From positions 6,076,001 to 6,140,000 of the forward strand of contig CP053170.1 of the NCBI GenBank assembly GCA_014607495.2: a DNA stretch of 64,000 nt, read 5' to 3'. Within the stretch, counting starts at the first letter, position 1. Each line of letters begins with the position of its first letter. The notes under the pieces are model-generated. The model was not told the DNA's origin. It saw nothing but the letters and a program-made list of their open reading frames with translations, and did no database searches. Below are positions 24,480-43,110 of this stretch, piece after piece. Both the position numbers and the translations under genes were made by a program. The stretch is from Carposina sasakii (Eukaryota; Arthropoda; Insecta; Lepidoptera; Carposinidae).

Positions 24480-27298
24480 ATGGGAGACCAACAATTCTTT
24501 TTAAAATGGAACGACTTCCAGACAAATATGGTGACGTCTTTCAGGCATTTGAGGGATGAGAAGAGTTTTACAGATGTAAGTATAAATTATCTTCCAAATG
24601 GATACTTGCTTAAACTTTCTATGTTGAGCAGTCTACCTTTTTCTTTTCAACATACATATTGTATATTCTAGGTTACACTTGCCTGCGAGGGGCAAACCTG
24701 TAAAGCGCATAAAATGGTGTTATCAGCGTGTAGTCCATATTTTAAAAGCTTGCTAGAGGTGAGTACATGAAATAAATCAAATCTTTCATTAGTGCATAGT
24801 GCCAAATAAAAATATTACCCGTGGCAAATAAGAAGAACCCAAAACAATCTTGTATCTTACATCCTCTTACAAATAACCTGCTATCCCATTCTTGGAAACA
24901 CAACCATGTGTATGTATGTATATATTTTAATAAGAGGTTTATAGATCTATTTTGTCCTAACCATGCCAATATCAAATCATTGTAATAAAATGATTTATCC
25001 ATGAAAAGAAACTAATTTTGGTCTAAAGCAATGCCAATTATTGGTGTTTGTAAACATGTTATGATAGTGTAAAATCAGTTTCCTATTCTCTCACAAAACA
25101 GTGGTGTTAAAATGTGCTATATTCTAATACAGGATGTTGATTGAGTGCTACTCAAGTAGCATTGTTAGCAAATTGGCAAATGTTAAAAGTTACACAAAAT
25201 TGTAAGTTGTTATCAAATAGTAATGTTAATTTTGTGCATAAAATGCATACTAAATGTTTTAAATTGATTTTTTGTGTGGATTTGTCATACTACCCACATT
25301 GCCTGGAATTAGAAAATGAAGAAATGGATAGTGTCCATTTTCTATTATACTCACACAGAACGAACAGCTGTATTCCACAAATCTGGCAAGATCACAACGG
25401 AGGTCCTACATCCTACAGGCTAGATGTAAACAATCAGTGACAAGCTAGCCTAAAGGAATACCCAGTTTGAGTTACAAGGGACAGAAACTCACTGTCAAGA
25501 TGTGACAATTTTTCTAAAAATAATAGTGGTAAAGTTGATACAAAGTTGCTAGAATTTTTCAAAAGTTACTGGATATTTTCAGGAAAATCCATCTAAACAT
25601 CCTATCATTATCCTGAAGGATGTATCATACTTGCATCTGCAAGCCATCCTGGAATTCATGTATGCAGGAGAGGTCAATGTTTCACAGGAACAGCTGCCAG
25701 CCTTCCTGAAGACTGCTGCTAGGCTTAAGGTAAACTTATTTTATGACTATTGATTTATTATTTATTTTATTTTTTACCAAAATCCACAGCACAATGACAT
25801 ATCTAATATGAGTACATAAGGACTTAACTTACTGCCATAACGGACTTGCATTATACGTCAACATTCCCGAAAACTACGGAATCTCCTCATCATCACGATC
25901 ATTTTTTTCCATGGAAGCATACCTGGGAAGTGTCTGGTTTCCAAAATATTAGGGTCCAAAGTTGAGTAAATAGACTGCGTTTTTCTGCATAAATGCACAT
26001 AGACGCGCGTAGCAGGATTTTTTCACGAAAAATAATTAATATCTGTATAAAAAAACTAACATAAACATGATCAAGGAATTTAAATTTTTTTTTCAAAAAA
26101 AAAAAAAATCCCAGCATTTTTTTTGGCATAAACTTACTTTATTTCATGTATAGAGTACGCACCCTTCGTTAAAGGTGGCCACAAAAAAACATCCTGTATA
26201 GTTATACATAATTAATGACAATATCAAAAAATAAAATATATCACAACACACAAACAAGAGACATATGAAATATGCACAATTAATTCACTACACTATACAA
26301 GGAAATGATTTGAAAATTAGTATGTATCTTAAAAATAAAATCAGTTATTGTCTGCTCAATTTGCACACAAACGAACGATATTTCAGTACATGTAGTTATG
26401 TAGAGTGGTGTGAGTTTAGTGTAATTTGTATTGTTAAGCCTCATTTACATGATACCATTTTCTTGCCTATGATTATGATTTGAATGAAGCAATAAACAAC
26501 TGGCATGGTCTTACTGTAATTTTTTGACACATTATTCAATTTTTTTTGTAGCCAATAATAGTGTTATCAATGTATGTACGTAAAAATTGTCTTAAAGACC
26601 ATATGGATTATCGATTGGCGCATTTGGTAGTGGCCTTGCCTGCTGCACTATAGGTTCTGGGTTCAAATCCCAGAAAGTGTATACATTGATATAGTTCAGC
26701 TCAATGTCAGTCTCACTGTTTTAATATCATGGACGTCTATAATATATCTATGTATCTACCTACGCATTTATATACCGCGGCACCATACCTAAAGGATCTT
26801 CGTGTGCGGATTACGTCAATGTGTGTGATAATGTAAAAAGAAGTTGAGTTAATCCTAAGTAATATTATAAATGCCACAGTTACTCCTGTCTGTCCGTCGT
26901 CGGTCACACTTTAATTAAAATTTGTTTCGTATATGAGCCAGAGAAATTAATTTTTTGTTTTTTCTGAAACCCACTTGGATGGAGTCGCGGCCGTCGACTA
27001 GTATCTAATAATTGGATATATAGATAGAAAGTCAATTTATATCTTATGATCTCCCAATGATTTTTCACTTTATTTATATATTTCTTTTAAATTAAAGTAG
27101 CCATTGTGGTGTCCCACTGCTGGGTAAAGGCCACCCCTTTTGGGTCCACACCTCTTGGTTCTTGGCCAAATTTGCCATAAATAACCACTCACTATACTTA
27201 TTCTTAATTTAAGTAAATAAGTATTCTTATGACCATGTTTTCAGGTTAAGGGTCTGGCTGAGCCCCCCCAGATGCCCAACATCAAGCGTGAAGGGTAA
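24480..27298 (+). CDS. lolal: Lola-like protein (Batman), BTB/POZ-only chromatin factor
   Basis: Four coding exons, 24480-24575, 24672-24758, 25583-25729 and 27245-27298, all in phase 0, give exactly 127 residues, the length known for Drosophila Lolal. The protein starts [14 protein letters not shown] and consists of one BTB domain of the lola/tramtrack class ([26 protein letters not shown] and [12 protein letters not shown] are present) followed by a short tail ending in IKREG. There is no zinc finger or other DNA-binding domain, as expected. In flies the protein pairs with GAGA factor and acts with Polycomb/trithorax group proteins through BTB contacts. The start is the first ATG after a likely 3' splice site at 24458-24459, so an untranslated exon probably lies upstream. 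Intron 3 carries a dispersed repeat and a SINE head. Confidence 0.97.
25858..26198 (+). repeat. Dispersed repeat copy in lolal intron 3
   Basis: Same family as 23238-23530, in the same orientation. The right end runs to AAACATCCTG followed by TATA, suggesting an inverted-repeat end at a TA site. Confidence 0.75.
26613..26845 (+). mobile_element. tRNA-headed SINE in lolal intron 3
   Basis: TGGCGCATTTGGTAGTGG resembles a pol III A box and GGTTCAAATCC is a near-perfect B box at tRNA-like spacing. No intact cloverleaf is formed and an unrelated body follows, which is the structure of a tRNA-derived SINE. Confidence 0.7.
27095..27175 (-). repeat. RTE-type tail fragment
   Basis: CCCACTGCTGGGTAAAGGCC belongs to the widespread lepidopteran motif CACTGCTGGGCAAAGGCC that ends RTE-type ORF2 on the reverse strand. 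Relatives are at 45022-45230 and 53831-53885. Confidence 0.55.
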
Positions 27299-28650
27299 CA
27301 GTCAGTGTGCACATGAACAGACTCTAGTGATGTGAGACACCAACCTTATATTATAGAACACTGCACAGTGTAGCTTATAGCTAGTGATGTCTGTATTGTA
27401 TACCAAACTGGTGAGCTTATATCTGTTAAATTGCATTCATAATTAAAATTAGGAGTACTTATGCTCAAAATAACAATGCTCTGTTAGTACAGCAAAGCTT
27501 TTATTGCACATATTTGTGTCCTTTATCAAGCACATGTTTACACTGTTTTGTAGAGTGCTTTTGACCACAATGTATACAATATTGACATCACACATCACTA
27601 CACTTTGTAAATTTTTTATGTACACATGAAATAGTAATGTAACAATCAGAATTTGGTGAATCTCGGATATAAATGACCCCATAGTGCTTCTTGCATAATT
27701 TAATGTATCAATTTTTTTCTGACATCGATTATATACATATATTGTAAACTTATATTACACTGTAATTATTAGATTTATTACAGTGAGACGTGATTTAGAT
27801 TTTTAATGTTAATTTTACTCAAAGAAATCCCCTGTGTGAACTGTTTTTGACAACAGTATTTTCTTTGCATTATTAATATTTACTTGCATATGCGTGTTTC
27901 TCCAGCATCACTTTGTATAAATAATTTAGTTACTTAAGTTCTAATTTTGAAACATCAAAATATTTCTTTTATATATATCATGTTCACTGTGTAACTGATG
28001 TTGTTAATTAAATTGTAATTTTGATGCAAAATGACAAAAGTGACAAAAATCACAACAGAAATGGGATTATACAAACATTTACTTAAGAATACAATCCTTT
28101 ATGTACTGTATACCATGTAAGTACTACCATTCTAGATTGGCAGAATATTATCATAATTTCTGATGTCAATTTTCATTTTTGTCATATACAATATACTTTG
28201 TAATTAGTTACTTACTTTGCCATTACTTTAATGCAATATACAGAATGTATATTTAGTTTGAAATAATTTTAGACCTACAAAATATGTGATAGCAGAGAAC
28301 TTACATCTTTGGCGTACATTTCCCTATAGCCCAATAAGTTACCTTACAACCAAAGCATATTTAGATATTAACTTTTCCCTCTAACTAAAGCATAGGTTCT
28401 TTGCTATATACATACATATTATAACTAACTTCTCTATGGTCAGTCAATGGTATAAGCGCAACATAGCTGTCCACACTTTACTTTGCGGATATCGGTTCTT
28501 GTATACCTTCCAATACTTATAACAATTAAGAAATTAATTACATATTTCTGCGAAATAAAACCCCTCAAATGTTCTTAGGTTTCTTTTTCTGGAATATATA
28601 TTGTAGCCTATAAATTACTGCCTGTCTGTACTTTCAATTTGAATTTTATA

Positions 28651-28932
28651 CAGGATGTAACAGAAAGGGTATGTTAAGCGAAAAGTTATGTAGATAGCCC
28701 ACTATAGAGAACCTATTTCCAAAATTTGAGACTCGAAATCACATGTTTATTTTTCAAGATTATATGAACATTCCTGAGTTGTTTCGGAATTCTCCATACT
28801 ACCTAGAAAAATAGTCTTAATTTTTATTTAATAATAATTTTCTTAATAGAGTCTGAATTTTTGTAGGTAGGTTTGTTTAAGTGGGCTGTTTACATAGCTT
28901 TTCGATTAACATATCCCTTTTGTTACACCCTG
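28651..28932. mobile_element. CAGGGTGTAAC-family MITE, copy 1
   Basis: Starts CAGGATGTAACAGAAAGGGT and ends with the inverted form ...TTGTTACACCCTG, flanked by TA on each side. It shares GTTAAGCGAAAAG and ATAGCCCACTATAGAGAACC with the other copies. The TA target points to Tc1/mariner. Confidence 0.82.
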
Positions 28933-30115
28933 TATAAGTCAATCAGCAAGCTGATAAGGCTTTTGTCTGAGATGTGGTAACACTTAGTTTACCAGATAAT
29001 CTTAAATTCCAACTTAACAATGTGATTGTTGTCACATTTTGTACTTGAGCCGTAACATGTAGTTCATAAAGCACTTATAATTATTATTGTTAATTATTGT
29101 ACACTACCTAATTACTAATAAGGTCAAGTAACTATTTCAGAAAAAAAAAGATTTTTTACATAACTTTTTATATGATTTTGACCAATTAGTTTTTAGCTTA
29201 TAGTTTATTCCGCTTCTACAGTATGTCTTATGTTATCATATTCGGTGTTAGAAATTCTATTCTGAATAGTTTGTGTTTTTACCGATTTTTCTCCCATTTT
29301 CTGCTGGGCTTTTTGGACCCTTCATTATCATCAATTGCCTTTTTTGCACTACATTCCTTGTGTTTGTTTAACGCTTTATGTATTTCGGTATAACATAAAG
29401 TGAGTTTTCAGTGTGGCTTAGTTTATAACCATATATAACGTCGTTTCTCGATCGAATGAATAAAATGTAGTCATCGTGACATTTGGTCCAATAGGAAGCC
29501 GTCATTTAACGCGTTCGTTTCGAGACGTGATCAAGTCGAACCGCAATTTTGGTGCACTGGTTAAGTACGATAACGAAAGTCGATGATGTGCTTTCAGTGC
29601 GATTAAAAAAAGTCATCGCCAATTTAAAGATACGGTAGCCATCACATTGTGACTAATTAATTATTTACCTAATCTTTTCTAATGCACAGAGATTTAGTAC
29701 AAAAATATTATTTTTCTCATACCACCTTGTAAGTCATGTCTACAAGTGGTTTTTTCATATATCTAAACATTTCATGGCACCGTATATTTATGATATAACG
29801 GCATAAAGCCATGCTATTTTAGTAAATAAGTATCTTAGTATATAAGATTTCTTGACATTTTTCATTTAAGTCTATGTAATCAGATAATTTGATAATATCA
29901 AGGTGTTTTAAAGCTCATAGTTATTAGAACTGTGCCTTAATGATTGTTTACCTTTAAAAAACGTGTGACGTTTACGTTTTAGATTACTAGACAGTGAACA
30001 TAAATGTGAGATCTAACTTATATAGTATTGTCAACGTAATTTAGCCTATGCCTCTCTCTACATACACGACACTTGTAATAGTAAATGATCGATTTATAAA
30101 TGCTCAGAGCATATA

Positions 30116-30325
30116 CAGGGTGTAACAAAAGGGAATGTTAAGCGAAATACTATAAAAACAGCCCATTATAGAAAACCTAACCATACAAATTTGAGACTCG
30201 AATTCACTTGTAAGTATATTTTTAAAGATTTTACTTAATTGTTTTTGAATTCTCCATACTATCTGGAAAATTTTGAGCCCTTTTTGAATCGGTTCTCTAT
30301 AGTATAAGCTACATTTTACATCCTG
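30116..30325. mobile_element. CAGGGTGTAAC-family MITE, copy 2, eroded
   Basis: Left end CAGGGTGTAACAAAAGGGAA is intact; the right end is reduced to ACATCCTG. TA on both sides. Confidence 0.75.
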
Positions 30326-30956
30326 TATAAATATGGGACAGTTCATTGCGTTATCTTTTTTTATGCCTGAGTATTTATAAAATTTATTGTAATACAATCT
30401 AGTTATGTAGGACATAATAATAAGCTAAAATATATTTGTTTTATATTAATGATAGATTACAAATATTAACAATATTATGTTGGCTCAGTGCTACTTTTCG
30501 TCTAATTACAATTTGTCTGGTCTTAGCACTATCAATGCAATCATGGGTCAAAAGTAAATGCATACATTTAACATATAATATACTAAGGTAGATATATATT
30601 TCTTTATTTTATCTAAACTGAGATATATTTACTTTCCTCGTTCTATTGCTTATTTTCACACAATATTTCATGTAATATTGTATTCATATAATTATGTAGT
30701 GAACGATGTAAAAATGTAAATCTCATATTTTTAGATGACAGATATGCTGAATAATCATAATGATTGGAATTATAAAAGATTTGTAATTTTAGATAATACA
30801 AAAAAGTAATTAAAAACGTCTTTTTTTTTTTCACAGTCCATATTTGACCTTAAAACTATAACATATTCCGAAATCTTGAGGAATTTATTTTAAACGGCCA
30901 CATGGACAAAATTTCCTTTTCTTTTCTTACAGGTAAACTAAAAAAAAGAAAATGAG

Positions 30957-31115
30957 GGTAGGACGATATTAATTTGACAATGAATTTTCAGATAAACTAA
31001 AGAAAAATGAGGGATAGGACCTCCGGTAGGACGCTATTAATTTGACAATGAAGTTTCCTATGGATGAATTAAACAAAAAGAAAAATAAGGGTAAGACGAT
31101 ATTCATTTGAGAATG
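30957..31115. repeat. Degenerate tandem array, three units of 63-69 bp
   Basis: GGTAGGACGATATTAATTTG at 30957 recurs at 31026 and, more diverged, at 31089. Each unit also has an A-rich stretch with AAAATGAGGG. Confidence 0.75.
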
Positions 31116-31224
31116 ACGTTACAAAGTGCGCGAAAAACCTACTGTGGGCGAGACAAGGAACACAAAACATCTTTTGTCCTTCCTCTCGGTACCTGCGCAC
31201 GCGACTAATAATACCTGTCAAAAC

Positions 31225-31552
31225 CTTCTGCTACCCTAGTACTTTGTGAGCTATTCTGTACTAAAATTTCTTGATTCTTGCGAGCGCGAGTGACATTTCA
31301 TCATCGATCGATATTACATGTGCTCGCTACTAATACCACCGCTTGCAGACTTCTGCAATCTTAGTACTTTTTGAGCTGTTCTGTACTAAAATTCTCGATT
31401 CCTGCTCATGGAGCGTAACCGATATGACACCTCTTGCAATCTTGCATCCTTCTGCTATCCTACTACTTTTAGAGCTGTTCTTTACTAAAATTCCTCAAAT
31501 CATGCACACGACTTCTAACCATCTCTTGGTAACTTCTGCTATTAGTACTTTG
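31225..31552. repeat. Degenerate tandem array, four units with shrinking spacing
   Basis: CTTCTGCTAYCCTAGTACTTT-like units begin at 31225, 31350, 31449 and 31533. The first three continue with GAGCTGTTCTGTACTAAAAT. The spacings are 125, 99 and 84 bp. Confidence 0.75.
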
Positions 31553-32151
31553 TCATTGATTCGCTTGAAACGCAAGTAATTGCTACTGGTTGGCAACGTG
31601 ACTATCTACGTCACCAATTCGACAAATACATTCTAATGTATCTACATATTGATTTAGTAGATCACACCTTTGAAATTACTTGTATGATACCAAATGAAAA
31701 AAGAAATATTAATTTTTTTAAACATCTTTTATTAAACACAGGCAATAAATATAAAAGGACCGATACGGTTTTACCACACTTCGTGCAAGTGGGCTTTATA
31801 AAGCAATTTGCGCATTGTCCTTTTATACAGAATTAGGTACATACAAATTATCAATAACAATAAAATTATAGCACCTGAAAATATGCATTAGGTATTTTTT
31901 AAGTTAAAAAGTTACCAGGGAATGAAAAATCACAAACAAATTATGGTAGGTAGTACTTAATTTAACATGTTTATGTTTTAAATAGAATTCGTACAAATAC
32001 ATTTGATAAAAAATTCAACTACCTGCTAAAAATACAACATGAAATCCGACATTACTGCATAAAGTAGGCAATAGATATAATAATATACAATTAATTAATT
32101 CGGAATATACACAATTAGTAACTATTTTATCTAAATAACATGCTTAATAAA

Positions 32152-32340
32152 GGGTGTCAGAAAGGGTATGTATAGCGAAAACTGTATAAATAGCCCACCA
32201 TAGAGAACATTCAAAATTTGAAACTCGAAATCACATTTTTATTTTTCGATTGTATGAAAATTCCTGAGATATTTAAAAATTCTCCATACTATCGGGAAAA
32301 ATAAACATGTGATTTCGGATCTCTACAATATTTTACAGTT
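32152..32340. mobile_element. CAGGGTGTAAC-family MITE, copy 3, partial
   Basis: Contains AGGGTGTCAGAAAGGGTATG, ATAGCCCACCATAGAGAAC and AACATGTGATTTCG of the family. The right terminus is lost. Confidence 0.7.
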
Positions 32341-33088
32341 TTATACTAAAGATTTAAAAAAATAAAGTAGGCATTAGATATACTAATAACAGTTACAATA
32401 AATAATATGCGTAAATCGAATTTTCCACATAAAAGCGCTCACTTTACGATATGCATTGTCCTAAGTAAAATGCAACTCCGTTTCTTTAATGATCTTATTT
32501 AATTAACAATGAGCAAAAACCAGAAATAAGCACAATTATTGTGCTTGCTTGTGGTTTTTGCTTCGCAAAACAACATGGCCGCTCCATAGTCTCCTTGGTT
32601 GTCAAAAAGCACCTTTTTTATTTCCTTTTAATGAATTTCAACTTTTCAGCTCAAGCAATAAAATAAAGTAGGTAAGTAAGTGAGTCGCCGTTGCACGTTA
32701 TTTTATATTTATAGCTATATTTACGAAAATTATTCATGTATGTAGGTAAAATATAAAATAAAATGTGACGTGGAATGGTAAATAATACAGTTTATGTCCC
32801 ATTAGGTATAATTTACTTGACTTGATGTCTAGTCTATCAGGGTCTAAGGAAGCCCGTGTTGCCTAAGATCATCATGTAGGTATATAATACAAATAATTTA
32901 ATAACAAATTATGCTTTTTAAGCACACAAGTTTTACTCACTGGAAATTCTTTGGTATGCTATAAATATTATAATAAATAAATATTTGGTATGGTTTTATT
33001 GATTATTTTTTATAACATCTATAACTTAATGTAAATATGAATCGTCAAAATAATGTAAAATTAATTATGGCAACATAATAGGAACATA

Positions 33089-33428
33089 ATTACAAAACAA
33101 CACAATAAATGTCAAATTCGTTTTTTTTTACAAAAAAAAATAACATAGGTATCTTAAGAAACGTTGTGGTACACTAGAAAACATTTAATAAAATATATTT
33201 TTCTAATACATACCTAAAATTAGTTTTTTTAATTAACTATTTGCAAAAGATCGTTATAATTACAAAACAACACAATAAATGTCAAATTCGAATTTTTTAC
33301 AAAAAAAAAAAAACATAGGTATCTTAAGAAACGTTGTGGTACACTAGAAAACATTTAATAAAATATATTTTTCTAATACATACCTAAAATTAGTTTTTTT
33401 ATTTAACTATTTGCAAAAGATCGTTTTG
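33089..33428. repeat. 170-bp tandem duplication
   Basis: The block starting AATTACAAAACAACACAATA at 33089 repeats at 33259 with very few differences, mainly in poly-A/T length. It is recent and non-coding. Confidence 0.93.
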
Positions 33429-34138
33429 CTACACCTACATATTATTAGGATTTGTACAAACCAGTGTTTTAGAACATATTAAATTTCATCAATATTGGCC
33501 TTGTCATATCTTTGGAAGTTTTATTAAATCAAACTTAGATACTAAGGTAACTACTCTTTTTTAAGAAGCATTTAAGCATGATTTCACGTCATACATAACA
33601 ATTGGTTTATATAAAATGACTATATCGACAAAAAAATCAGGTAATATAATTCTGATTTACTTACCAACCTAAAATACAATAAAATATAACTGCACTAGAT
33701 AAGTTAAATACAATAAAAATAAAAAATACTTTGCCTACATTAGTTAAAAAATCACCAAAAATAAATGCCCATATACGGAATAGATAACAATTTAAATACC
33801 TTAATAACCATACCCTTCATTGACTGTGGTCCACCCTACTTGTCCATCCATTTGGACCATAGAAAAACCTAATTTCCGGTGGTCTATAATAGACAAAACA
33901 TTATTGCCTGTGGTCCATCTAGGTACCTAGATGTACAAGATGGACCAATGGCTAATTAACCTCATTTACTTAAAGAAAAAACCCGACCGCATATGAATAT
34001 TGACCCAGTGTCACTCACGATTAAAGATATATGATATATATAGTACCTATATATAGTACCTCTCAAACTATAGAGCGTGCCATAGAAATATACATACATA
34101 CTTTATAATAGACATGTGGCGCAGTCGAAAAAAGAAAA

Positions 34139-40014
<5,876 letters not shown>

Positions 40015-40520
40015 GGTTCTGTAAAAGCAACAGATACGGTATAGGTTAGGACATTATAGATCAGGGTTCCCAAAGCTTTTTTCATCAAGCGTCCCTGAAC
40101 CACAAAATATTTTCATGCCCCTCGAAAAGAATGTATATTACCTCATATTATTTACAGCATTAGTTGTAGCAGATAGATGATATACCATGGTTTTTTGTGA
40201 TTTAGTATAAGCCTGGCTCTAGTTTACACGCTGTATTCCAATGCTTAGTGGCCACTATACAAGACCATAGGAGATCTTACTGAACTAAAGAGCATTGTGG
40301 AACTATTAATGTAATTGTAGATATTTGAGGAAGCATAAGGTAAAATATAATATTGCATAATTTAATGCTGATAAGGTTCTTATCTCTCATTCTACACACA
40401 CATGAGAACAGGACAACAACAGGGCCAACAACCAGTGACCGTAGGTAGTGACCTATTTATGTATGTGACGTTTGCTTGACGTGAATATTTCGTCGTTCGT
40501 TACATACAATCTTTGCAGGG

Positions 40521-40692
40521 TATATTCCCAGTTGCCCCCGCAGAGATTGCCACCGGAGGCAAATGGGAATAAAAATTCCCAGTCGCCACCGGTGGCAACT
40601 GGGAAGCTATTGCCCAACTTCAGCATGTACATTACTTTCTTCTTCATAGAGAATAAGAAGATGAGACAACTTATCCAAAACCTGCCTCTTAT
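40521..40692 (+). repeat. Inverted repeat pair, left arm
   Basis: TATATTCCCAGTTGCCCCCG, GATTGCCACCGGAGGCAA and GAGACAACTTATCCAAAACC match the reverse complement of 41466-41642 closely. Each arm also has its own small palindrome around CCACCGGTGG. Confidence 0.85.
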
Positions 40693-40767
40693 TAGACAAT
40701 ATCATTCTGGTTATAGAAGCAAATTCTAACTGGTCGAAATAAGCGTTTTATTGCTTCGAGAAAATTC

Positions 40768-40860
40768 TTATTCTTATTCTTTATTGTTACAATTTACAGA
40801 CAGAAAATGAAAGAAAATGTACAAAGGCGTGCTTATCTCATTAAAAACCATCTGCGTGTA
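40768..40860 (-). repeat. LINE-type 3' tail, family C
   Basis: TTATTCTTATTCTTTATTGT, CAGACAGAAAATGAAAGAAA and ATGTACAAAGGCGTGCTTAT recur at 50350-50470 and, diverged, at 62164-62270 and 37790-37830. Confidence 0.6.
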
Positions 40861-41465
40861 CACCAAAATTTGAATTTAACATAGATGATATAAAGACAGA
40901 TTGAGGTAGTTCAACCTTTTCTTATGCAGCAACAAACACGGTGTGTTCCACAATTTGACTGCATACACGGTATATAGTAATTATAACAATTATGCTGAGG
41001 AGTTTTAAGTAGAGTAGCAGTGATGGTCTTGGAAAGAGATAGTCGAAACGTTCTCGCAGATATACTGGAGAGGATGTGTTATATAAAATTTTAAACTACA
41101 TTGCGAAGTCTAATAGGTATTTCAGCTCTTTTCGAAATGAGTCTATATTTGCGTAGTTATATGAAGCGGATTTTTGAAGTCGTTCGAGTTTATTATTGGC
41201 ATCTAACATCAATAGTCCAGCGATTTTAACAATTCTGTCGAGAAAATGTCCTACTGTCGTTTCTCCATGAACAAGTTCGAATCCAATTTCTTGTATGAAG
41301 TTGAATTCATTCCCTATATGTACCTATATGTGTGTAGCCTTTCTTTGTTTCAATGGAATTTGGCGCTTGATTCCGCTATTACAAACATTCCAATATTAAG
41401 AATCTCCTCTCGAAAAAAAAAGGAACTACAAGAATGTTACGACACTTTATTTTTACAGCTTGATA

Positions 41466-41642
41466 TAAGGTACAGGTTTTGAATAAGTTGTCTCAACCTT
41501 TTATTCTCTACGAAGGAGAAAGCAATGTACAGCGAAGTTAAAGTGAGGGGCAATAGTTTCCCGGTCACCACCGGTGGCAACTGGGAATATTTATTTCCTT
41601 TTGCCTCCGGTGGCAATCTCTGCGGGGGCAACTGGGAATATA
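41466..41642 (-). repeat. Inverted repeat pair, right arm
   Basis: Reverse complement of 40521-40692; the two arms are separated by about 770 bp of unique AT-rich sequence. Confidence 0.85.
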
Positions 41643-42989
41643 CTTGCCTGTCCACCATAGATGTCGTATAGTCGTATCCTACGTTGCTACGGATGTGGTT
41701 TGATATCCAATTGTCCAACAAACAAATTAATTCGCATCATGGAAAAATATGATACCTTTTCACACGCATCCGTAGCATAGCACGAACATATCTGGCAGCT
41801 TTAGATTTTCAAGCAAAATCTAGCAGAATTGAAAATATGACGATAGCGTTAAGAACTGTCAACGAGATTCGGTACTGGGACAAAACTTCGTACAATCGCC
41901 ACATGCATCGCATGCTTGTTGGCAAAAGCTATATCCCTGTACCATTTCTTTACACTTGTCCCTCCACCACAACCCAGCAATCATTTAAAAACCAACAAAC
42001 ATTTTTATAGTTATAGTTAGTCTATCTCAAGGGACGAAATCCTAAGCTCCAATTACAGCAAATTGGTAAATTTTCATTTGGTCTTCAATTGGTCAATAAC
42101 ATCAGGACACAATGGTCAGGTCTTACCTTTTTGACGTATATAAACAGAAAAAACGTTGTGTCTGATAGAAGAGATTAGACGTCATTTAAAATGGATCCCA
42201 AGAATAAAAAAGTTGGTGCAAGTGGAGCTCAAGTTGGACTAAGTACATGTTTTAATCTTCCAACACTAAGCTGACTAAACTAAAACCAACAACCACCATG
42301 AGGATCTGTCCACCATTTTCAAGTAGGTAACTACAATAAAGTAGGTAAGCGTAAGATTTTTAAATAGGCAGATACATAGTTCTAACCAGTTCTAACCATA
42401 AAGAAGGTATAAAAGAGGAAGTAGGACTATGAACTGAGTCGTGTGGCAATCGTGAGGCCATGATGTCATGATAGGGGCGGAGCTTCAGCGCCAGTGTAAC
42501 ACAGTAGCTGTAACCACACGCTTGTGCTCCGAAATGTAACCGTATTAAAATTACAAAGACACTAGCGCTTATATCAGGGTAGGTACTCTTTTACTAAAAT
42601 AATATTGCCATCTAGTAATAAGTAATTGCACTAGTAAAACAATCTTGAACCATATTGATCATGAGCAAGTAGTTTGACTAGTCACTGCAAGATGGCTTCT
42701 ATGTAAATGGGCAGGGCTAGTGTTCAATGCTCCCCTCGTCCCATACTTCAACCCCCCCCCCCCGCGGCACACTATTTTTGTATGAAAATATATTTAGCCG
42801 CTACTCCTCTTTTATCTCTTCTCCGTGGTTCTAACTGAAGTTTGTCTTCTCTAAAACTTGACCAAGATAGAGACAGCATCAACTTTGTCCTTCTAAAGAC
42901 CTAAACGTTGAAAAAAACGTCCATAAGAGAGATAGAATAGACGTAGAGGTATAAGATAAAAACAGAGATTTCTTAGTCACAATAGACGT

Positions 42990-43110
42990 AAGCAAAAAGC
43001 TAGTAAATAGCCCACTATACAGAACCTATTTCCAAAATTTCAGACTCAAATTCACATTTTTATTTTTCTGCTGTCCATACAATCTTAAAAAATAAAAAAC
43101 ACAAATTTTG
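42990..43110. mobile_element. CAGGGTGTAAC-family MITE, fragment
   Basis: Retains AGCAAAAAGCTAGTAAATAG, CCCACTATACAGAACCTATT and the internal CACATTTTTATTTTTC. Both termini are missing. Confidence 0.6.

Larger units (their letters stand above)
27299..34138. other. lolal 3' region and intergenic DNA to Gale
   Basis: Near 7 kb without a recognisable gene. The proximal part is presumably lolal 3' UTR; AATAAA hexamers occur near 28550 and 29458. It holds three copies of the CAGGGTGTAAC element family, two degenerate tandem arrays (30957-31115 and 31225-31552) and an exact-looking 170-bp tandem duplication (33089-33428). Confidence 0.6.

Noticed and set aside
25131..26199. Inverted ACAGGATGTT / AACATCCTGT ends, as if one transposon
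   Set aside because: The interval includes lolal exon 3, so it cannot be a single inserted element; more likely two separate insertions of one family.
26613..26690. tRNA gene
   Set aside because: A- and B-box-like motifs are present but no acceptor stem or complete cloverleaf pairs; it is a SINE head.
33835..33960. Repeated TGGTCC / GGACCA motifs as a possible mobile element or binding-site cluster
   Set aside because: Matches are short and irregular and no clear termini were found.
42751..42765. Run of about 12 C residues
   Set aside because: Simple homopolymer; no structure around it to suggest function.
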